A stretch of DNA of 64,000 nt from Rotaria socialis (taxonomy: Eukaryota > Rotifera > Eurotatoria > Philodinida > Philodinidae). Each line of letters begins with the position of its first letter. The first letter of the stretch is position 1. The notes beneath the pieces were generated by a model, which saw only the letters and a program-made list of their open reading frames with translations, ran no database searches and was not told where the DNA came from. Location: positions 1 through 64,000 of the forward strand of contig CAJNYU010002095.1 of the NCBI GenBank assembly GCA_905331475.1. Direction: 5' to 3'. A program made the position numbers and the translations under genes. Positions 1-12,837 of this stretch are shown here, piece by piece.

Positions 1-873
1 CATTACATTACTGAAGAAGATTTTCGTGATATTGCTGCAGCTAACATGAATACAGTTCGTATTCCTGTTGGCTATTGGATAATTGACTTTGATAATCAAC
101 CAGGTGGTGATCCAGAGGGTTGGAAAGTTTATGCACCTGGTGCAGTTAACTATATAGATTGAGCTAGTCGAGAATGAGCTCCTAAATACAATTTACTAGT
201 ATTAGTTTCTTTTCATGCTGCTAATGGTAGTCAAAATGGAAACGATCATAGTTCACCTGCTGACCCAGGCAATTCACATTGGTCCGCATATTCAGAAAAT
301 GTTGAAAATGCATTAGACGCTGTCGAATGGTTGGCACAAAGATATTCAGCTGATGATGTTGCACTTTTAGGTATTGGTTTACTCACTGAACCCGAAGGTA
401 AAAATTGAGAATTATATATGTGTAGATGTAAATGAAATCTCATTTTTTTTCTCTCTCTAATAGAAACGTCAAATGAAGACGTTTTGAAACAATATTATTA
501 TGATGCCTATGGCCGTATTCGTCTATTTTCAGATTTTTTTTCTTAACTGTAGCACCATTGCTATATCAACAAGGACCTTATGCTAGTGACTGGGCTAATT
601 TCATAGGATTCGCCACGAATGGCACCGTTATCAAATTTGGAAATACGAAGTAAAATAAACTATGATTTATTTTCTTATTGCTTGATACATGATTGCAATC
701 ATAGGGTTGAAGTAAATGATGATGATGATTTGCGTCTCTATGCTCAAGCACAAATTGATGTATTCAAACTAGCCACTGGGGTGTGGACATATTGGACATG
801 AAAATTTTATAATGATGATAGTAATTCTTAGGGTATGAAAGCTATGATCAATCGTGGTTTTATAGAACTTTGA
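1..873 (+). pseudogene. GH5 exo-beta-1,3-glucanase-like pseudogene, 5' end outside window
   Basis: The reading frame from base 1 matches secreted exo-1,3-beta-glucanases of family GH5 (fungal/plant type): NTVRIPVGYW, the acid/base region read as GLLTEPE (NEP is usual, so the conserved Asn is lost), the YDAYGRIR stretch, a WHRYQIW segment near 618 and the C-terminal WTYWTWKFYN-like motif. Introns at 398-463 and probably about 650-705 interrupt it. It is broken. In-frame TGA at 160-162, 175-177 and 799-801 and TAG at 829-831 all fall where Trp is expected, and there is a frameshift in the T-run near 533-545. The segment that should carry the catalytic nucleophile, between the WHRYQIW motif and the AQAQID motif, looks deleted. 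The natural stop is 871-873. The family in animals suggests an acquired gene; the decay is seen directly. Confidence 0.85.
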
Positions 874-1247
874 ATAACTATGACGAGAGCATAAATTTCA
901 AAAAGAAAGCAATATTTCTCTTGGAAAATATCATGAATCTGTATAACATTAATATTAAATTGAGTTTCATTCAAATAATACAATAGTGCATCAAAATTGA
1001 AAACAACGTTAGAAGATAAGATAAAAATCCATAGATGACATGCGTATTAAAGCTGATTTCTTTGCTATATAGTTGACTCATTCCTTACGAACCGCTAGAT
1101 AAAAAAAACAAGTAAGAAATTCAAATAAAGCCATAGCGATAGATCCTGTATTTAATTAGGAAATCTGCTTCACAAGTTTATCTAGCTCTTTCTCTATTAA
1201 AAGAAAACGAATTTTGATTTTCAGTTCAATAAAATATCTGTTTAAGG
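874..1247. other. AT-rich gap, nothing recognised
   Basis: Short spacer between the GH5 pseudogene and the left end of the transposon. Only short chance reading frames are visible. Confidence 0.6.
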
Positions 1248-2434
1248 TAGGGATGCACCAGTACCAGTATATACTGGTCACCAGTAATACTGGCTTTCTA
1301 CTTTCGAAAATAACTATTAGCTAAAGGAGTCGTTTTCTCAGCCGTCACTTCCTTTATCTATATTCAAGTGAAAATTTGAGTTTTGCAGCAGGTTGCAACA
1401 GTATAAGACATTGTATACTCAACTAACTGATAGCGTTATCTAGAACACTTTTCAATTGTTTTCAACGTGTTTTGAAGAAAGAAGATAATTAATTCAGGTC
1501 ATAGTCATCGTAAAAAAAGAAATTGTGCTCGAAAATCTATATTGAGCATATTATATAGCACTAAAAGTCAGCCAATCGAGAAAACAATAAATGTATATGT
1601 CGGAAAGAATGACAATTGTCACTCGTATTGGTATTAAATAAGAAAATACTATTGATACGAGGGCAAGTTATGCGCTGATTTTATTCAATACTGATAAAAC
1701 TACTATATTGATGTGTCAGGTTCAACTTGTATGTATAAATCCAAAACGATAAAGAGTCAAGGACAGCATTTTTGATTGCATAAGTTAAAAGATTCTATAA
1801 AGTTATTGGTATCGTTACAAAATTGAGCAGGTAATAGTGACACTGCTTGTTTACCGTGCTGTAATTTTCATTTAATATAATTATGTATTATCTGTTCCAT
1901 ATCCGATATCGTGAACAAAAAAGGTCTAGCCTTAGCTATGCAACTTATATACATAGCCCAATGCAATAGATATGTGAAAATAGTGCCATTCGACTGAGAG
2001 AGAAGTAGAAAAATCAAGCAATTTACTTATATGAGATTTATGTAACTAAAAGTTGATAAAGTTCACTAAATATACAATTACTTTTTTCGTGATCGATTAA
2101 ACCTAGGTTCAGGTTGGCATGTTAAACACAGTATTCCGATTCATCGGTTTATCTCATAAGATTGTTTTACTATCTGACTAAGTGCATGAATGAAATTATT
2201 TTTTTCTTCTAAAACGTTGAAAACTATTGAAAAATGTTCTAGATAACGCTATCAGTTAGTTGAGTATACAATGTCTTATACTGTTGCAACCTGCTGCAAA
2301 ACTCAAATTTTCACTTGAATATAGATAAAGGAAGTGACGGCTGAGAAAACGACTCCTTTAGCTAATAGTTATTTTCGAAAGTAGAAAGCCAGTATTACTG
2401 GTGACCAGTATATACTGGTACTGGTGCATCCCTA
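1248..2434. mobile_element. Non-autonomous hAT-like transposon with ~245 bp TIRs
   Basis: The left end begins TAGGGATGCACCAGTACC and the right end is its reverse complement (GGTGCATCCCTA at 2423-2434). The arms pair over about 1248-1495 and 2188-2434 with only scattered mismatches. The terminal TAGGGATGCACC is typical of hAT elements. Flanks read TTTAAGGT on the left and GTTAAGGT on the right, an 8 bp duplication with one mismatch if the left end is taken at base 1249. The roughly 690 bp core has no open frame of transposase size, so the copy would have to be moved by an enzyme made elsewhere. Confidence 0.85.
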
Positions 2435-4100
2435 GTTAAGGTCACTCCTACTTTTCTCCACCTTCCATATTTCTGAAGGGGGGCTTTTCAGGAAAGAACT
2501 TAAATTTTCAGAACATATCGATTTTGGCAAGTAGAAAACAAATTGCCGTAGGCTTCAAGTTCATCAATGCAGTCTTCTGTGACATACTGGAAATATATTG
2601 ACAAAGAATAGCTAAAAATTGACTTTTTCAAGTTTCTTGAGAAAAAAACAAAATATGGAATACAACCTTTAGTCAACAATCGATCTTTGTTGAAAAATAC
2701 ACTTAAATACATAGTTTCTTTATATTGTTTACGAAAATTAATGAAATAAATTTTCTTTTATAAAAATCATTTCGAATTATGAAAATAAATACATCAAACT
2801 ATGCGTGATGAATTGAAATCTTTAGAAGCCATAAGATGAAAGATGATCTCTTTTGTTTTTGCTTGAAAAATAAACATAAAGAGAAAACAATGAAGCTATG
2901 TGATTCTCAATTTCATTTATTTTATAATATATAAGCACATCTAATATTAGAATAATGTATCACGTGTTCATTGACGTAAGTGTCTTCTATAGACGTTGAC
3001 CGAAATCCTAACTAAATGCATCCACATTCATATTCAAAAACACCCTTAGTTATGAATTCAGCTTTACATAGTCATTTGGGTGTGTATTAACGCTTGATCA
3101 ATTTAAATAACTGCGACATACAGCAGAGAAAATAGCCTTGATAGATGTAAGACAGAACAGTTGTTTGTGTGTGTAACTGAATGATTTCTAATAGGCGTGG
3201 CAACAACGAAAACAAAATAAAAGAACGAAACATTCATGCGTATCAAAACGTATTAATGATCCAGTCCTGCAAGACCTCGTTTTTTACATTTTAAACGGTT
3301 AACATACGCCCTTGTTACATTGAAAATCAATTGAAAGAAATAATATTTATTTTTGCAAAACAGAAACAATTTTTGTTTTCGAGAACGTGAAAAGTGTGCA
3401 ATTTACCGCTTAGCAACTAGCTGCTCTAATGATATTTTTAATTGTTTGATTGAATCGTGTCAAACTGTTTTCTTCGTATTAAAAAAAAGATCTTGTGTGC
3501 AAGGTGGAACTCTAAGCCTGGAATTTTACATGCAATGTGTTTCTTCCACAGATTAATGTTCTATTCTGCAGAAACGTCAGCATTATTCCCGTACTCAACA
3601 TAAAAACGAAGAAGATTTTCTTTTAGTTTGCTACAGCTCATTCGATTGTCAAACTGAGCTTCTATATGCTACATAAGTAATCCCTCGATTTTGCTAGGGC
3701 CTGACATGTGGGTTGAGTAAATCCCGACAAACCAACAACAATAGCAAGGGCAGCAGAAAGAAACAATTTCTGACGTCTTATACGATTTTTGTTGCACTCA
3801 TTCATATAGCTCCAATCAAACGACGTCAAACCAAAAAATATAAAGCATGTCGGTAGAAATAACATCAATTTCTGATTGAATTCGAAACAGTTGGCAATCC
3901 AGGTAACATTTTTCTTCTGAAGCCTTTTACATCTATTTACAAATAGTGAATGATCAATAGTTTCATAGGCCATTGGTTAAAATTTATTTGTAATTTTGTT
4001 TTGGTAAGTTATTACTCGCGAGTAAATATGTTAAAATTCACATCACAAAGAACAGGATAAATGTCAGTACTCCGAACAATTTATATCACAAAATTGACAT
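2435..4100. other. Gene-free stretch
   Basis: Only short unconvincing reading frames, for example 70 aa at 2500-2712 and 103 aa at 3662-3973 on the minus strand, without recognisable domains or splice continuation. No repeat structure noticed. Confidence 0.5.
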
Positions 4101-4340
4101 ACACTGTAAAAAAAAAGGTTTATAAAAGTGTAACATGACATACCCTTTTCTCTGTTTTTAAAATATCTGATGAACCCTTTTTCCAAAATAGAAACCTGAA
4201 AACCGTTTATTATAATTCGTCGTATACGGAAAAAAGGGTTCACGATGCGTTGCACTTTCATAAACCCTTTTTTTGTTAAATAACCTATCAAAAACGTTTT
4301 TTTCCGTTTATTATTCTCCGGATTGTTTTTACAATGTAGC
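4101..4340. mobile_element. Small MITE-like inverted-repeat element
   Basis: The ends read ACACTGTAAAAA and TTTTTACAATGT. Inside, a GGTTTATAAAAGTG-like block near 4118 pairs with CACTTTCATAAACC near 4255, and a GAACCCTTTTT block near 4173 pairs with AAAAAGGGTTC near 4232, so much of the 240 bp could fold on itself. No coding capacity. The target duplication is not clear, so the exact ends are uncertain. Confidence 0.5.
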
Positions 4341-6518
4341 TACAATTATAAGAAAGATTGCTTACTCAATGTAAGTATGAATAATAGAGAGTTATGTACA
4401 TAAAGATACGAATTAGAGCAGTATTCTTTGAGCTAATAAGATCTTATTCATCTTAGAAATTATCAAAACAGCAATATTATTCATGGCGCATACTTGTAAC
4501 TATTATTTGATTTTTTCTCTTTCAATAGTTGTATGTCATATTTCAGCAGTATAATTTACGGAAAGCTTCTCAGCTTTGTTCTGATTTCTAAAGAACGCAA
4601 TACCGTTTATTGAGTTCGATTGATACGAGTGCATGATTTTTTTCAAATGTTAAAGCTATTAGAGAATAATCTGTAATTGCACCATGGCTGATATTTAATC
4701 TACCATGTATTTATTAGCTATCAGTTGGGATCTTGATTTCATAATTTTATAGGTCGTTTGAATTTTTTTCACATGGTTATCAAATAGATAAATATTGTTT
4801 CATCTCTTCTTAATTTCTGTCACCAAAACCTATGATAACAATAGTACAAAGTACAATTATAAATTTTATCAAGTAAAGTTATCTTCAGAGAGAGCCCTCT
4901 TTCAATTGAATTCAAGTTAATATTACTCTACTTCACTGACATACTATGTTTACCTTCTATTTCAACATGAAATGATGAATATTTTATTTACTAGTAAGAT
5001 TTTAATTATATAACGCAACTCAGAAGTTAAATATAAATATGATCTGCTAAAATTAGATATGCGTACCTATCGTCTCCATCACTCTCATTTCATTTGACAA
5101 AAGTATGTTGTTTTGTTTTTTATAGTTTCGTACTAACTTTTGCGAACATATTTTCCTTTTCCTAAGTATACGTAGGTTTTGCAACTTAAGTGCTGGTAAT
5201 TGTTTGAATAGAAAAAAATTTATTCCTATCAATCTGAGTGTATGTGTCAACATTGATGTAGTTGCATATTATCTTGAGTTTTATCGTAGTTAAAAGCAAT
5301 ATCAATAGCACTTTTCGGTTTTAACTGTTTCTCAAGTGAATTTTTCATCCAAAAAAAGAACTCTTTCACGTTCTATTTGCTCTAATCAAGGTTAACAAAA
5401 CATAATATTTCTTAAGATTCTGATAAGAAAAATGCCCGAGTGAAGGTCGTTTCTACACTTCACCAGCTGATATATCTAAGTGCCAATTCTTTTTTTTTCG
5501 AAATACCAGTGAAAAATGTAAAAAAAATACTCTTCATGAATAAGTACGCACTCTACCGATAACAGGCGCATGATACGAGTACGAACGTATAAAGAACATA
5601 GTGATATAATTTCTCTTGCCAGGTTATTTTTGTGCAGCAATCTTTTATATTTAAATCAAACGCAACACTCCTTTTTTGTTAAATCTCAAAGATCGATGAT
5701 AATATTCACATAAAAACATTCACCTAGATTTATATTTGAATAGTAAGGTATCGAGTACGAACTAATAATAAAAAGCAGCTTACAAAAAAATGTTAAGGCT
5801 ATTAATAAATAAATAATAATTCGTTCTTCATAGATTATCTAATCTGTAATGTATATGAATTTATTTGATATTTCATGCTTACCAGTGATAAATTTTCAAG
5901 GGGACGCGGGACATTTTTTTACTTATAGAGAGTAATGTGACTCAACAAAAATTTTATCTAAGTAAGTTTAAAGTGAAAGCGTGATTAGAATCATCAATTT
6001 TTCATATAAACAAATCTGAGCTATATCTCTCTTAATAAATTAACCTAAATATAACATCTTAAATATTCAGTGCGTTGATGCCAGTTTTCAATTAATCTTA
6101 AAGCATCTATAAATAAGATTGTTAAAAACACAAGCTATAAACAACTAAGCTTTAATGGTAAATCTAATTCTATTCTATTGATATGTGTAAAGTATTCGCA
6201 GCTTCGTTTTGTTGAATAATTAGATAAAACTAGTACACTGCGTTTTGAAATCAGTTTTATTTTTATTACTTATTGACATCTTGTTTTTTTCTTCCATCGA
6301 CCTTTTACTGTTCTGCTAGATACTTGAGCCACACTGAGGGTTGTTTATTTCTTCTTATTCAAATCGATTGGTGGCTTGAGAGAGTAACTTTCATGAAGTG
6401 TTCTGTTTTTTTTCTTTTTCAGTCGACTAAAGTGAACTAGAAAAAAGAAACATTAACCTTTCGATTGTTTTACCTTTTGTGCATGACAACAACGCAAGCG
6501 CATGTTCATATATCCAAT
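4341..6518. other. Gene-free AT-rich stretch
   Basis: No exon-like segment, RNA gene or large repeat recognised on either strand in about 2.2 kb. One 66 aa minus-strand frame at 5053-5253 has no support. Confidence 0.5.
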
Positions 6519-7450
6519 GGGTGCGGCAGAATAAATGAGCCTCTCAGCATTTTAAAATTATCTGTCTCAAATTGAGACCTGTATACTTGAATCTTTTCTC
6601 AAAAGAGAGTCCGTACAATTCTCTACAAAACCTAATGCTAACACATCCGTCAACGAATAGCTATCAAATTTTCCTTAACTATCTCTATAACGCTCCAAAA
6701 TGACCTATTTTCAAAAGTACTCGTTTTCATATTAGTGATTTCGTGCTGCTTTTTTGATTGAATCTAAAGAAGCTGAATAGGTTATTTTGTAGTTGATAAA
6801 AAGTTGTATCCGCTCAAGAAATACCTTTTTTTGACATACTGCAAATTTACTCGGGGAAAAACTTTTCTTTACTTTCCTGTATTCATATGTTGATAATCCT
6901 CCATTAAGATTAACGCATTTTTCATTTTTCTATCTTCAATGAAAATTTATTTCACACTAACGTTTATTGCACAGTTGAAGGAAAATATTTTCTCCATCAT
7001 TTCAATACGAGTAGAATGTCGCGAAATGGCTTTTCTGCAATGGTCAATGTGTATAACAAGAACGATCGATGGTTGCATCTCATTTTTCAGGAAGATTGAC
7101 TATTGAAATGTCACAATTATATCGGAATATCTCCTTTTGAGTTTTACTAGAAATATTACAGCTGAAAACACTGGAAAATTGCACTAGACTAGACACTTGT
7201 ATCACATTTAATTGAAAATTTAAATCATTAGTTTTGTAAAAAAAAGATGTGCTTTTGAAAGTGAGCTGTTTTAAAGCATTGCAGAGTTAGGTAGGTAAAC
7301 TTCGATTGCTTTTCGCTGGAAGATGTGTTAGCATTAGGTTTTGTACAGAATTATACGCACTGCCTGTTGAGAAAAGATTCAAGTAGACAGATCTCAATTT
7401 GAGACGGATAATTTCAAAATACTGAGAGACTCATTTATTCTGCCGTACCC
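6519..7450. mobile_element. Non-autonomous transposon with ~185 bp TIRs
   Basis: The left end GGGTGCGGCAGAATAAATGAG (from 6519, first bases shown) is mirrored at the right end, which finishes ATTCTGCCGTACCC at 7450. The arms stay recognisably complementary for about 185 bp (6519-6700 and 7265-7450), including a shared ACAAAACCTAATGCTAACAC block. The core has no transposase-size frame. No clear target duplication was found, so the superfamily is left open. Confidence 0.75.
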
Positions 7451-7682
7451 GTTACAACACAATAGAAAATATATTTCTTTCACTGATTAAATTATCAATC
7501 GTTAAACTCATGAACGCATATTGAGTCACGATTATTATGTGTCGTTTTCTTCAGATTCAAAACAACCTAGAATGTTCCAGATCAAAATAAATCATACTCA
7601 TTCAAGTATATTGCGCAATTGCCTTCAAAAAATAGTATATATATATATATGTATATGTCGTATCGAAATTACACTAGTCGAC

Positions 7683-8023
7683 TAAGTTATAACTTCGATG
7701 TTCATATCTATTGAAGTTACAATTTCTGTCGAAATTACTTTTCCATCGTTTATCAATAAGCCATTTGCTAAATTGAATATCCTTCTACTGAATGTATAAT
7801 CAAAGTAAATTTTTTCCCAATAGATATTTATTGATTTAACAATAATTATTGTTAAATAAACGGATATTTATTGGAAAAAAGTTTAACTTGATTATACACC
7901 CAGTAGAAGGATATTCAGTTTAGCAAATGATTAATTAAGGAATGATTTAAAACTAACTTCGAGAAAGTTCTCTGTCGAAATTGTAACTTCGATAACAGTG
8001 AGCGGTGCAGCGATAACTTAGTG
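7683..8023. mobile_element. Foldback element with long central hairpin
   Basis: Bases 7762-7929 form an inverted repeat with arms of about 80 bp (CATTTGCTAAATTGAATATCC against GGATATTCAGTTTAGCAAATG, ends shown) around a TAACAATAATTATTGTTA centre. The flanks outside the hairpin also pair more loosely: ACTAAGTTAT at about 7683 with ATAACTTAGT at about 8012, and GAAGTTACAATTTC with GAAATTGTAACTTC. The whole 340 bp therefore looks like one foldback unit without coding capacity. Confidence 0.65.
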
Positions 8024-8944
8024 GCATTTATATGGCGAATTTGGAACGTCGTCATATAAATAAGATGAATATGTCACATATTCGTCATATTTATTTGACG
8101 CAGTTGTAACATTGCCAATATCGCACGACGACGATTTAACTTTGTCAACCTGCGTCACTTCGATACGACATATATCATACCAGAACCATACTATTAGATA
8201 GGAGCAATAGATCGTACATATGCAATAGTACATATTCTAGTTTAGGCGACTTATCGAAGTTTTGTAAATAAGGGCGACACTTAAAACTAGGTCATCAGCT
8301 TTGACAATACAGTAGTTGGGCAATGACTTAAAAGCACGAGGCAATTACCTAGAAAATTGCGATTCATTTCACATAATTGATTTCAAGTTAGTCTATTACG
8401 CATCAACGAGAGATTGAGTTGCAAGAGCCAAATAATTCCTACAGTGTGAAATTCATTAAATATTTTTTAACATTTCTTTTCGAAGATATTTTCGATGTCA
8501 CGCACACTATCTAGTGAATGTCATTGGAGAATATGTTCTTCATAGTTATATTGTTAATTAATCTTTTATGCAATTTAAAATTAATCGATCATCTAAATGA
8601 TGAGAAATAAATTATGAATATGCGACAAACAGTAAGAAAAGTTTAATGAATTCCAATGAAAACCGATGGAAGCATTTAATTGTTTTTAAATCACTTTCTT
8701 TTCCATCTTTTTGAGTACATTTAGTCGGACAGAACCGCAAAGTAGAGAAAGAAAAAGAAGGGGAACAGAGAAAGAAGCGAAAAACGAAAACTTTTAGAGT
8801 TTATTTGTATTCTTTGTTTTTGAATGCATTTGCCTTTTTCTTTTTTATAGAAAACCATAAACGCAACAAAATTTAGAGCTGAATTCATTCGCGCGATCTC
8901 CTTTTAAACTTATATCATATTATATACAACAATAATACAAAATT
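8024..8944. other. Upstream region of the first P450 gene
   Basis: No gene seen. The last 60 bases before the P450 start are very AT-rich (TATATCATATTATATAC just upstream) and could hold the promoter, but no single element can be pinned down. Confidence 0.4.
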
Positions 8945-10889
8945 ATGCTTTCGTTCAATAGTGAATATTCATATTTACTAGCCATAAATTTGTTCATGCA
9001 ACCAATATTAATAGTGACGGTGCTTTCACTTCTTGTAATTTACATATATAACTTTAACAAGATTTATAATACATTTCAAGACATGGGTTTACCTGGACCC
9101 AAGCCACGTTTTTTCTTTGGTAACTTGATTGAGTTATTTAGTCATAGTCGCCATTCAGCTGCGTGTTTATCAGATTGGACAAAAGAATATGGAAAAATCT
9201 ATGGCTATTTTATTGGTCATACACCTATTATCTGTATTTCTGATCCAGATGTTCTTCAAGAAATATTTGTAACTAAATTCAGTTCTTTCCATTCAAGACG
9301 GCCGTTACCGCTTCAACAAGAAGATCTTCGGCATTTATTAGCTTCGAAAGGTAATCGATAGTTTTGTTCAAGTTATAAAAGATCTAAAAAAGAGTCCGAA
9401 ACTAGTCTACCCGAAAGAAAACCGAGTATAGATATGTATATCAAGTTCGTTCCTTTGTGTATTCGATCCTTTTTATTTTGTATGTCAGTCGATTGACTAT
9501 TCATTTGATGGAAGCACTCTGTGTTATATTTCATCGGCTCAAAGTTTTCCATGCGATATCGCTATCAGAGAAAATAAAAATTCCTGAATGTAGACGCAGA
9601 TCTATTTAAAAGAATCCTGTTTCTAAATGATACATTAGCTTAGATGATGAATGGAGAAGACAACGATCAATAATACAACCAACATTTGGTCCAAATAAAT
9701 TAAAAGAAATGCGAGCTACAATCGAAAAATGTATTAATGAATTAATGAACAAATTAGATAATCAAACCGTCGATATTGAATTTGATATATCACATTTGCT
9801 AAAACGTACATCAATGAATATTATTTTAAATTGTGCATTTGGTATTAATCCCGATAAAAATAAAAAATTAGCCGAATCATATTTTCGACGATGTATACAA
9901 GTATTTGAATTTAGTATATTTCAAAATACGTTAACAATATGTTCAATGCTGGTACCAGAACTCAATTTTATATGGGTTACATATTTTAAATATGTCAATA
10001 TATTTCGTTTATGGTTATGCAATCGCATACCATTGATGAACCGTTTTATTGATACAGATCCAAATACATGGCTCTTATATCATGTTGAAAAGGTCATTAA
10101 ACAACGTTGTCTACATGGTATTGAAAAAATCGATTTATTGCAATCAATGATTGATGCGACAGATGTTTTTCAAAAGATGTCTTCGGTAAATATTTTAAGC
10201 GGTAAAATTATTTCTTCAATGATTATTCTATTTTATAGCCGTCAACATTATCAAAATATCGTCTAAATTTAGATGAACTATTAAATAATATCTATCTGTT
10301 TATGATTGGAGGATACGAAACTACAGCAACAGCTTTGGAGTATCTTATGTATGTACTAGCTACACATCCCAAAGAACAGACACGTTTACAAAATGAACTC
10401 GATGAAGTTTACGATGATTATGAACAATTAGTAGCACTTGAATATCTCGATTGTTTTATACGTGAAACATTACGATTGTATCCTATTGCGCCATTTATTG
10501 TCAATCGACAATGCAACAAAGAGTGTCAAATTGGTTCAGTCAAAATTGCAAAAGGCACAAATCTTACAGTTGATATGTTTAGTATTCATTATGATGAGAA
10601 ACTATATGGTCCAGTAAGTCCATTTCAGTTTTATCCTGAGCGTTTTCTTGAAAAACGTCATCCATTAGCTTGGCTACCATTTGGTGCTGGACCTCGAAAT
10701 TGTGTTGGAATGCGTTTTGCCATGTTAGAAATCAAATTAGCATTAGCAAAAATTCTTCATCGCTATACGATTTTATCCGGTGAACATACAGTAAGTCAAT
10801 TTGTGGAACAGGAACGGTTTGTTATTGAACCAAAAAATGGCATTTGGATTCGTTTACAGCTGCGAGAAAGCGAGACTACGGTCAAGTAA
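8945..10889 (+). CDS. Cytochrome P450, CYP3-clan-like, three exons
   Basis: Exons 8945-9350, 9644-10185 and 10239-10889 join in phase into 532 codons plus stop. Both introns (293 and 53 bp) are GT-AG. The protein starts with a hydrophobic ER anchor (about residues 12-36), followed by a proline-rich GLPGPKP hinge. The I-helix oxygen-activation motif GGYETT is at about 339-344, the K-helix ETLR near 391, the PERF motif, and the haem-binding FGAGPRNCVG with its axial cysteine near 470. Motif spacing and the haem-region context point to the CYP3 clan, microsomal monooxygenases acting on small hydrophobic compounds with NADPH-P450 reductase. The substrate cannot be told. The start was chosen as the first ATG of the open frame, directly before the membrane anchor. 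A polyadenylation signal AATAAA is at 10961. No break was found. Confidence 0.93.
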
Positions 10890-12837
10890 GGCAATGCAGT
10901 CAGTCCGGTGATTTAATCTATATATTAGTTATATAGTTAAAAATATTGTTTATCTGTTTTAATAAATTCAATGTCTTAAAATTAACAAAAATTATAGAGC
11001 ACCTTTTAAAACACTACCGCATGAAAATAAAAAAATCCAGGTAATAGATGTTTCTGTTACTCACAAAACACAAGTATTTTGCATGTGTACCTATGCACTA
11101 ATATCATGGTATGGGAATATTGTAAAATTCGTATTCATACTTAAGAATAATTATGTTAAAATATGTGAATATGTGAGTGGGCCTTAGATACTATCTATGA
11201 AAGAATCTCATTTAATGATTTCAATAAAAGACATTGTTCCTATTCGATTCTGGTTATCTGCACAGTAATGCCCCCCCCCCCCTCTCCCCACATCTAGCCT
11301 GAAACATTTTCAAAAGCAATCATATAAAGTAAACATTTTTGCACGATAACTATTACTTATTTTTCACTAATTGACTGTAACATCGAACTTTGCTCTGTTA
11401 TTGTCTTTTTACCTTTCAATCAAAAAAAAAGATTCAGAATAACAACTCAATTCATCGTGATGCATTCAACTATTCGCTTAACCGAGGTCTAATATAAATA
11501 AATACTTAAAATAACTCTGTGATTACTGTAATAATTTGGTAAAACATCAAGGATGAACATGAAATATGTGTTAGGTTTAGAAATTCGTAAAAATAATCAA
11601 GAAGAAATATTCATCATGATCTCATGTTTTCTATCTATTACGTATGTTTCGTACTTGAATAGGAACATTAGCAAGATAAATATATTATTTTTAGATATTC
11701 TGAAGGTCATCTAAAATCAATTCTGAGTTTTATCGAATAATAACACAGCTGTTTTCTATACTCGATACATTATCTTTTATTCTCAAACTATGCAGCTGAA
11801 GTCAACAGTGCTTTATGGTATTGAAAGATAAATTTCAACATCTGCATAAATATATTCTATTAAATATAAATCATTAACAGCACTTCCTATTTGCAGTTCA
11901 TCGAAAAAATAGAAAATAATTGATTTTCACCGTATTTTACTCCTATCGACAATTTTTTTCTCGCTAATTTCAATGCAGCCCAATGAATCCATAATTGTCA
12001 ACCGAGTTTAAATAAAATATTATCAACCGTGTACATAATATTTCATTATAAATAAATAATTAATTAATTAACACACCCATTGTTCGCTGTCTTCATTGGA
12101 CAAGATACTTGGTCGAAAACATAGGTGTGAGTCCGATTCATTTCTCAATCTATAGTATCTCATTCGGTTTTCGTATTGTATGAAAGGTGACTAATCTCGT
12201 TTGGCCTATATTGTGCAACTATATGTAAATAAACAGATAAAATTCCATTTAGTTTAGAGGATGAGTTGAGAATGTGCCTAATCGTTCGGTTGATTTATGT
12301 TCTAATGCTTCGTCAAGCACATGACTAGATAAAAATAAACCCATTTTTAGAAACAAAGAAATGTTATTTCATCCTATGTAGAACAGATGAAATGTTCTTT
12401 CATCCCATGTAGAACAGATGAAATGCTTATAAATGATTGAAATTCGACAGCGATAAAAATGCTATCGTAACGATGAAGTAGAACATCTTATATTTATTCA
12501 ATACGAAGAGATAAATTTTTGCAGGCCCAATGAATTGATTTGCTGGTGTGAATATTTTTGCTACGAAGTAGCTATGAGAGCAGCAATATTGATTAGATTG
12601 AACGAAATGAGAAATACTTGAAGTAATAATGATTGATACAAGTTAATCTTCAATTGACAATATTAATCATTGGCTTTAGTTTGTCACATGAACTAAAATC
12701 ATCGAAACTCACAACCATTAATTCTACAAATAAAAGATCATGATAACAGAATTTATCCAAGTCGATATAATCTATGTAAAAAAAAGAATTCACTATGTTT
12801 AAGTCATTGGTAATATATCGCTCACCGAAAGTGTAAA
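10890..12837. other. Gene-free stretch with poly-C run
   Basis: 3' flank of the P450 (AATAAA at 10961-10966), then no gene. A run of 14 or so C at about 11271-11284 and simple TAAT repeats near 12060 are the only low-complexity features besides the short tandem repeat listed separately. Confidence 0.5.
12358..12425. repeat. Two-copy 33 bp tandem repeat
   Basis: The unit GAAATGTTNTTTCATCC, then TATGTAGAACAGAT or CATGTAGAACAGAT, occurs twice back to back, with the start of a third copy. Confidence 0.7.

Noticed and set aside
3662-3973. 103 aa minus-strand open frame
   Set aside because: No domain, no splice partners, no codon pattern distinct from the AT-rich background.
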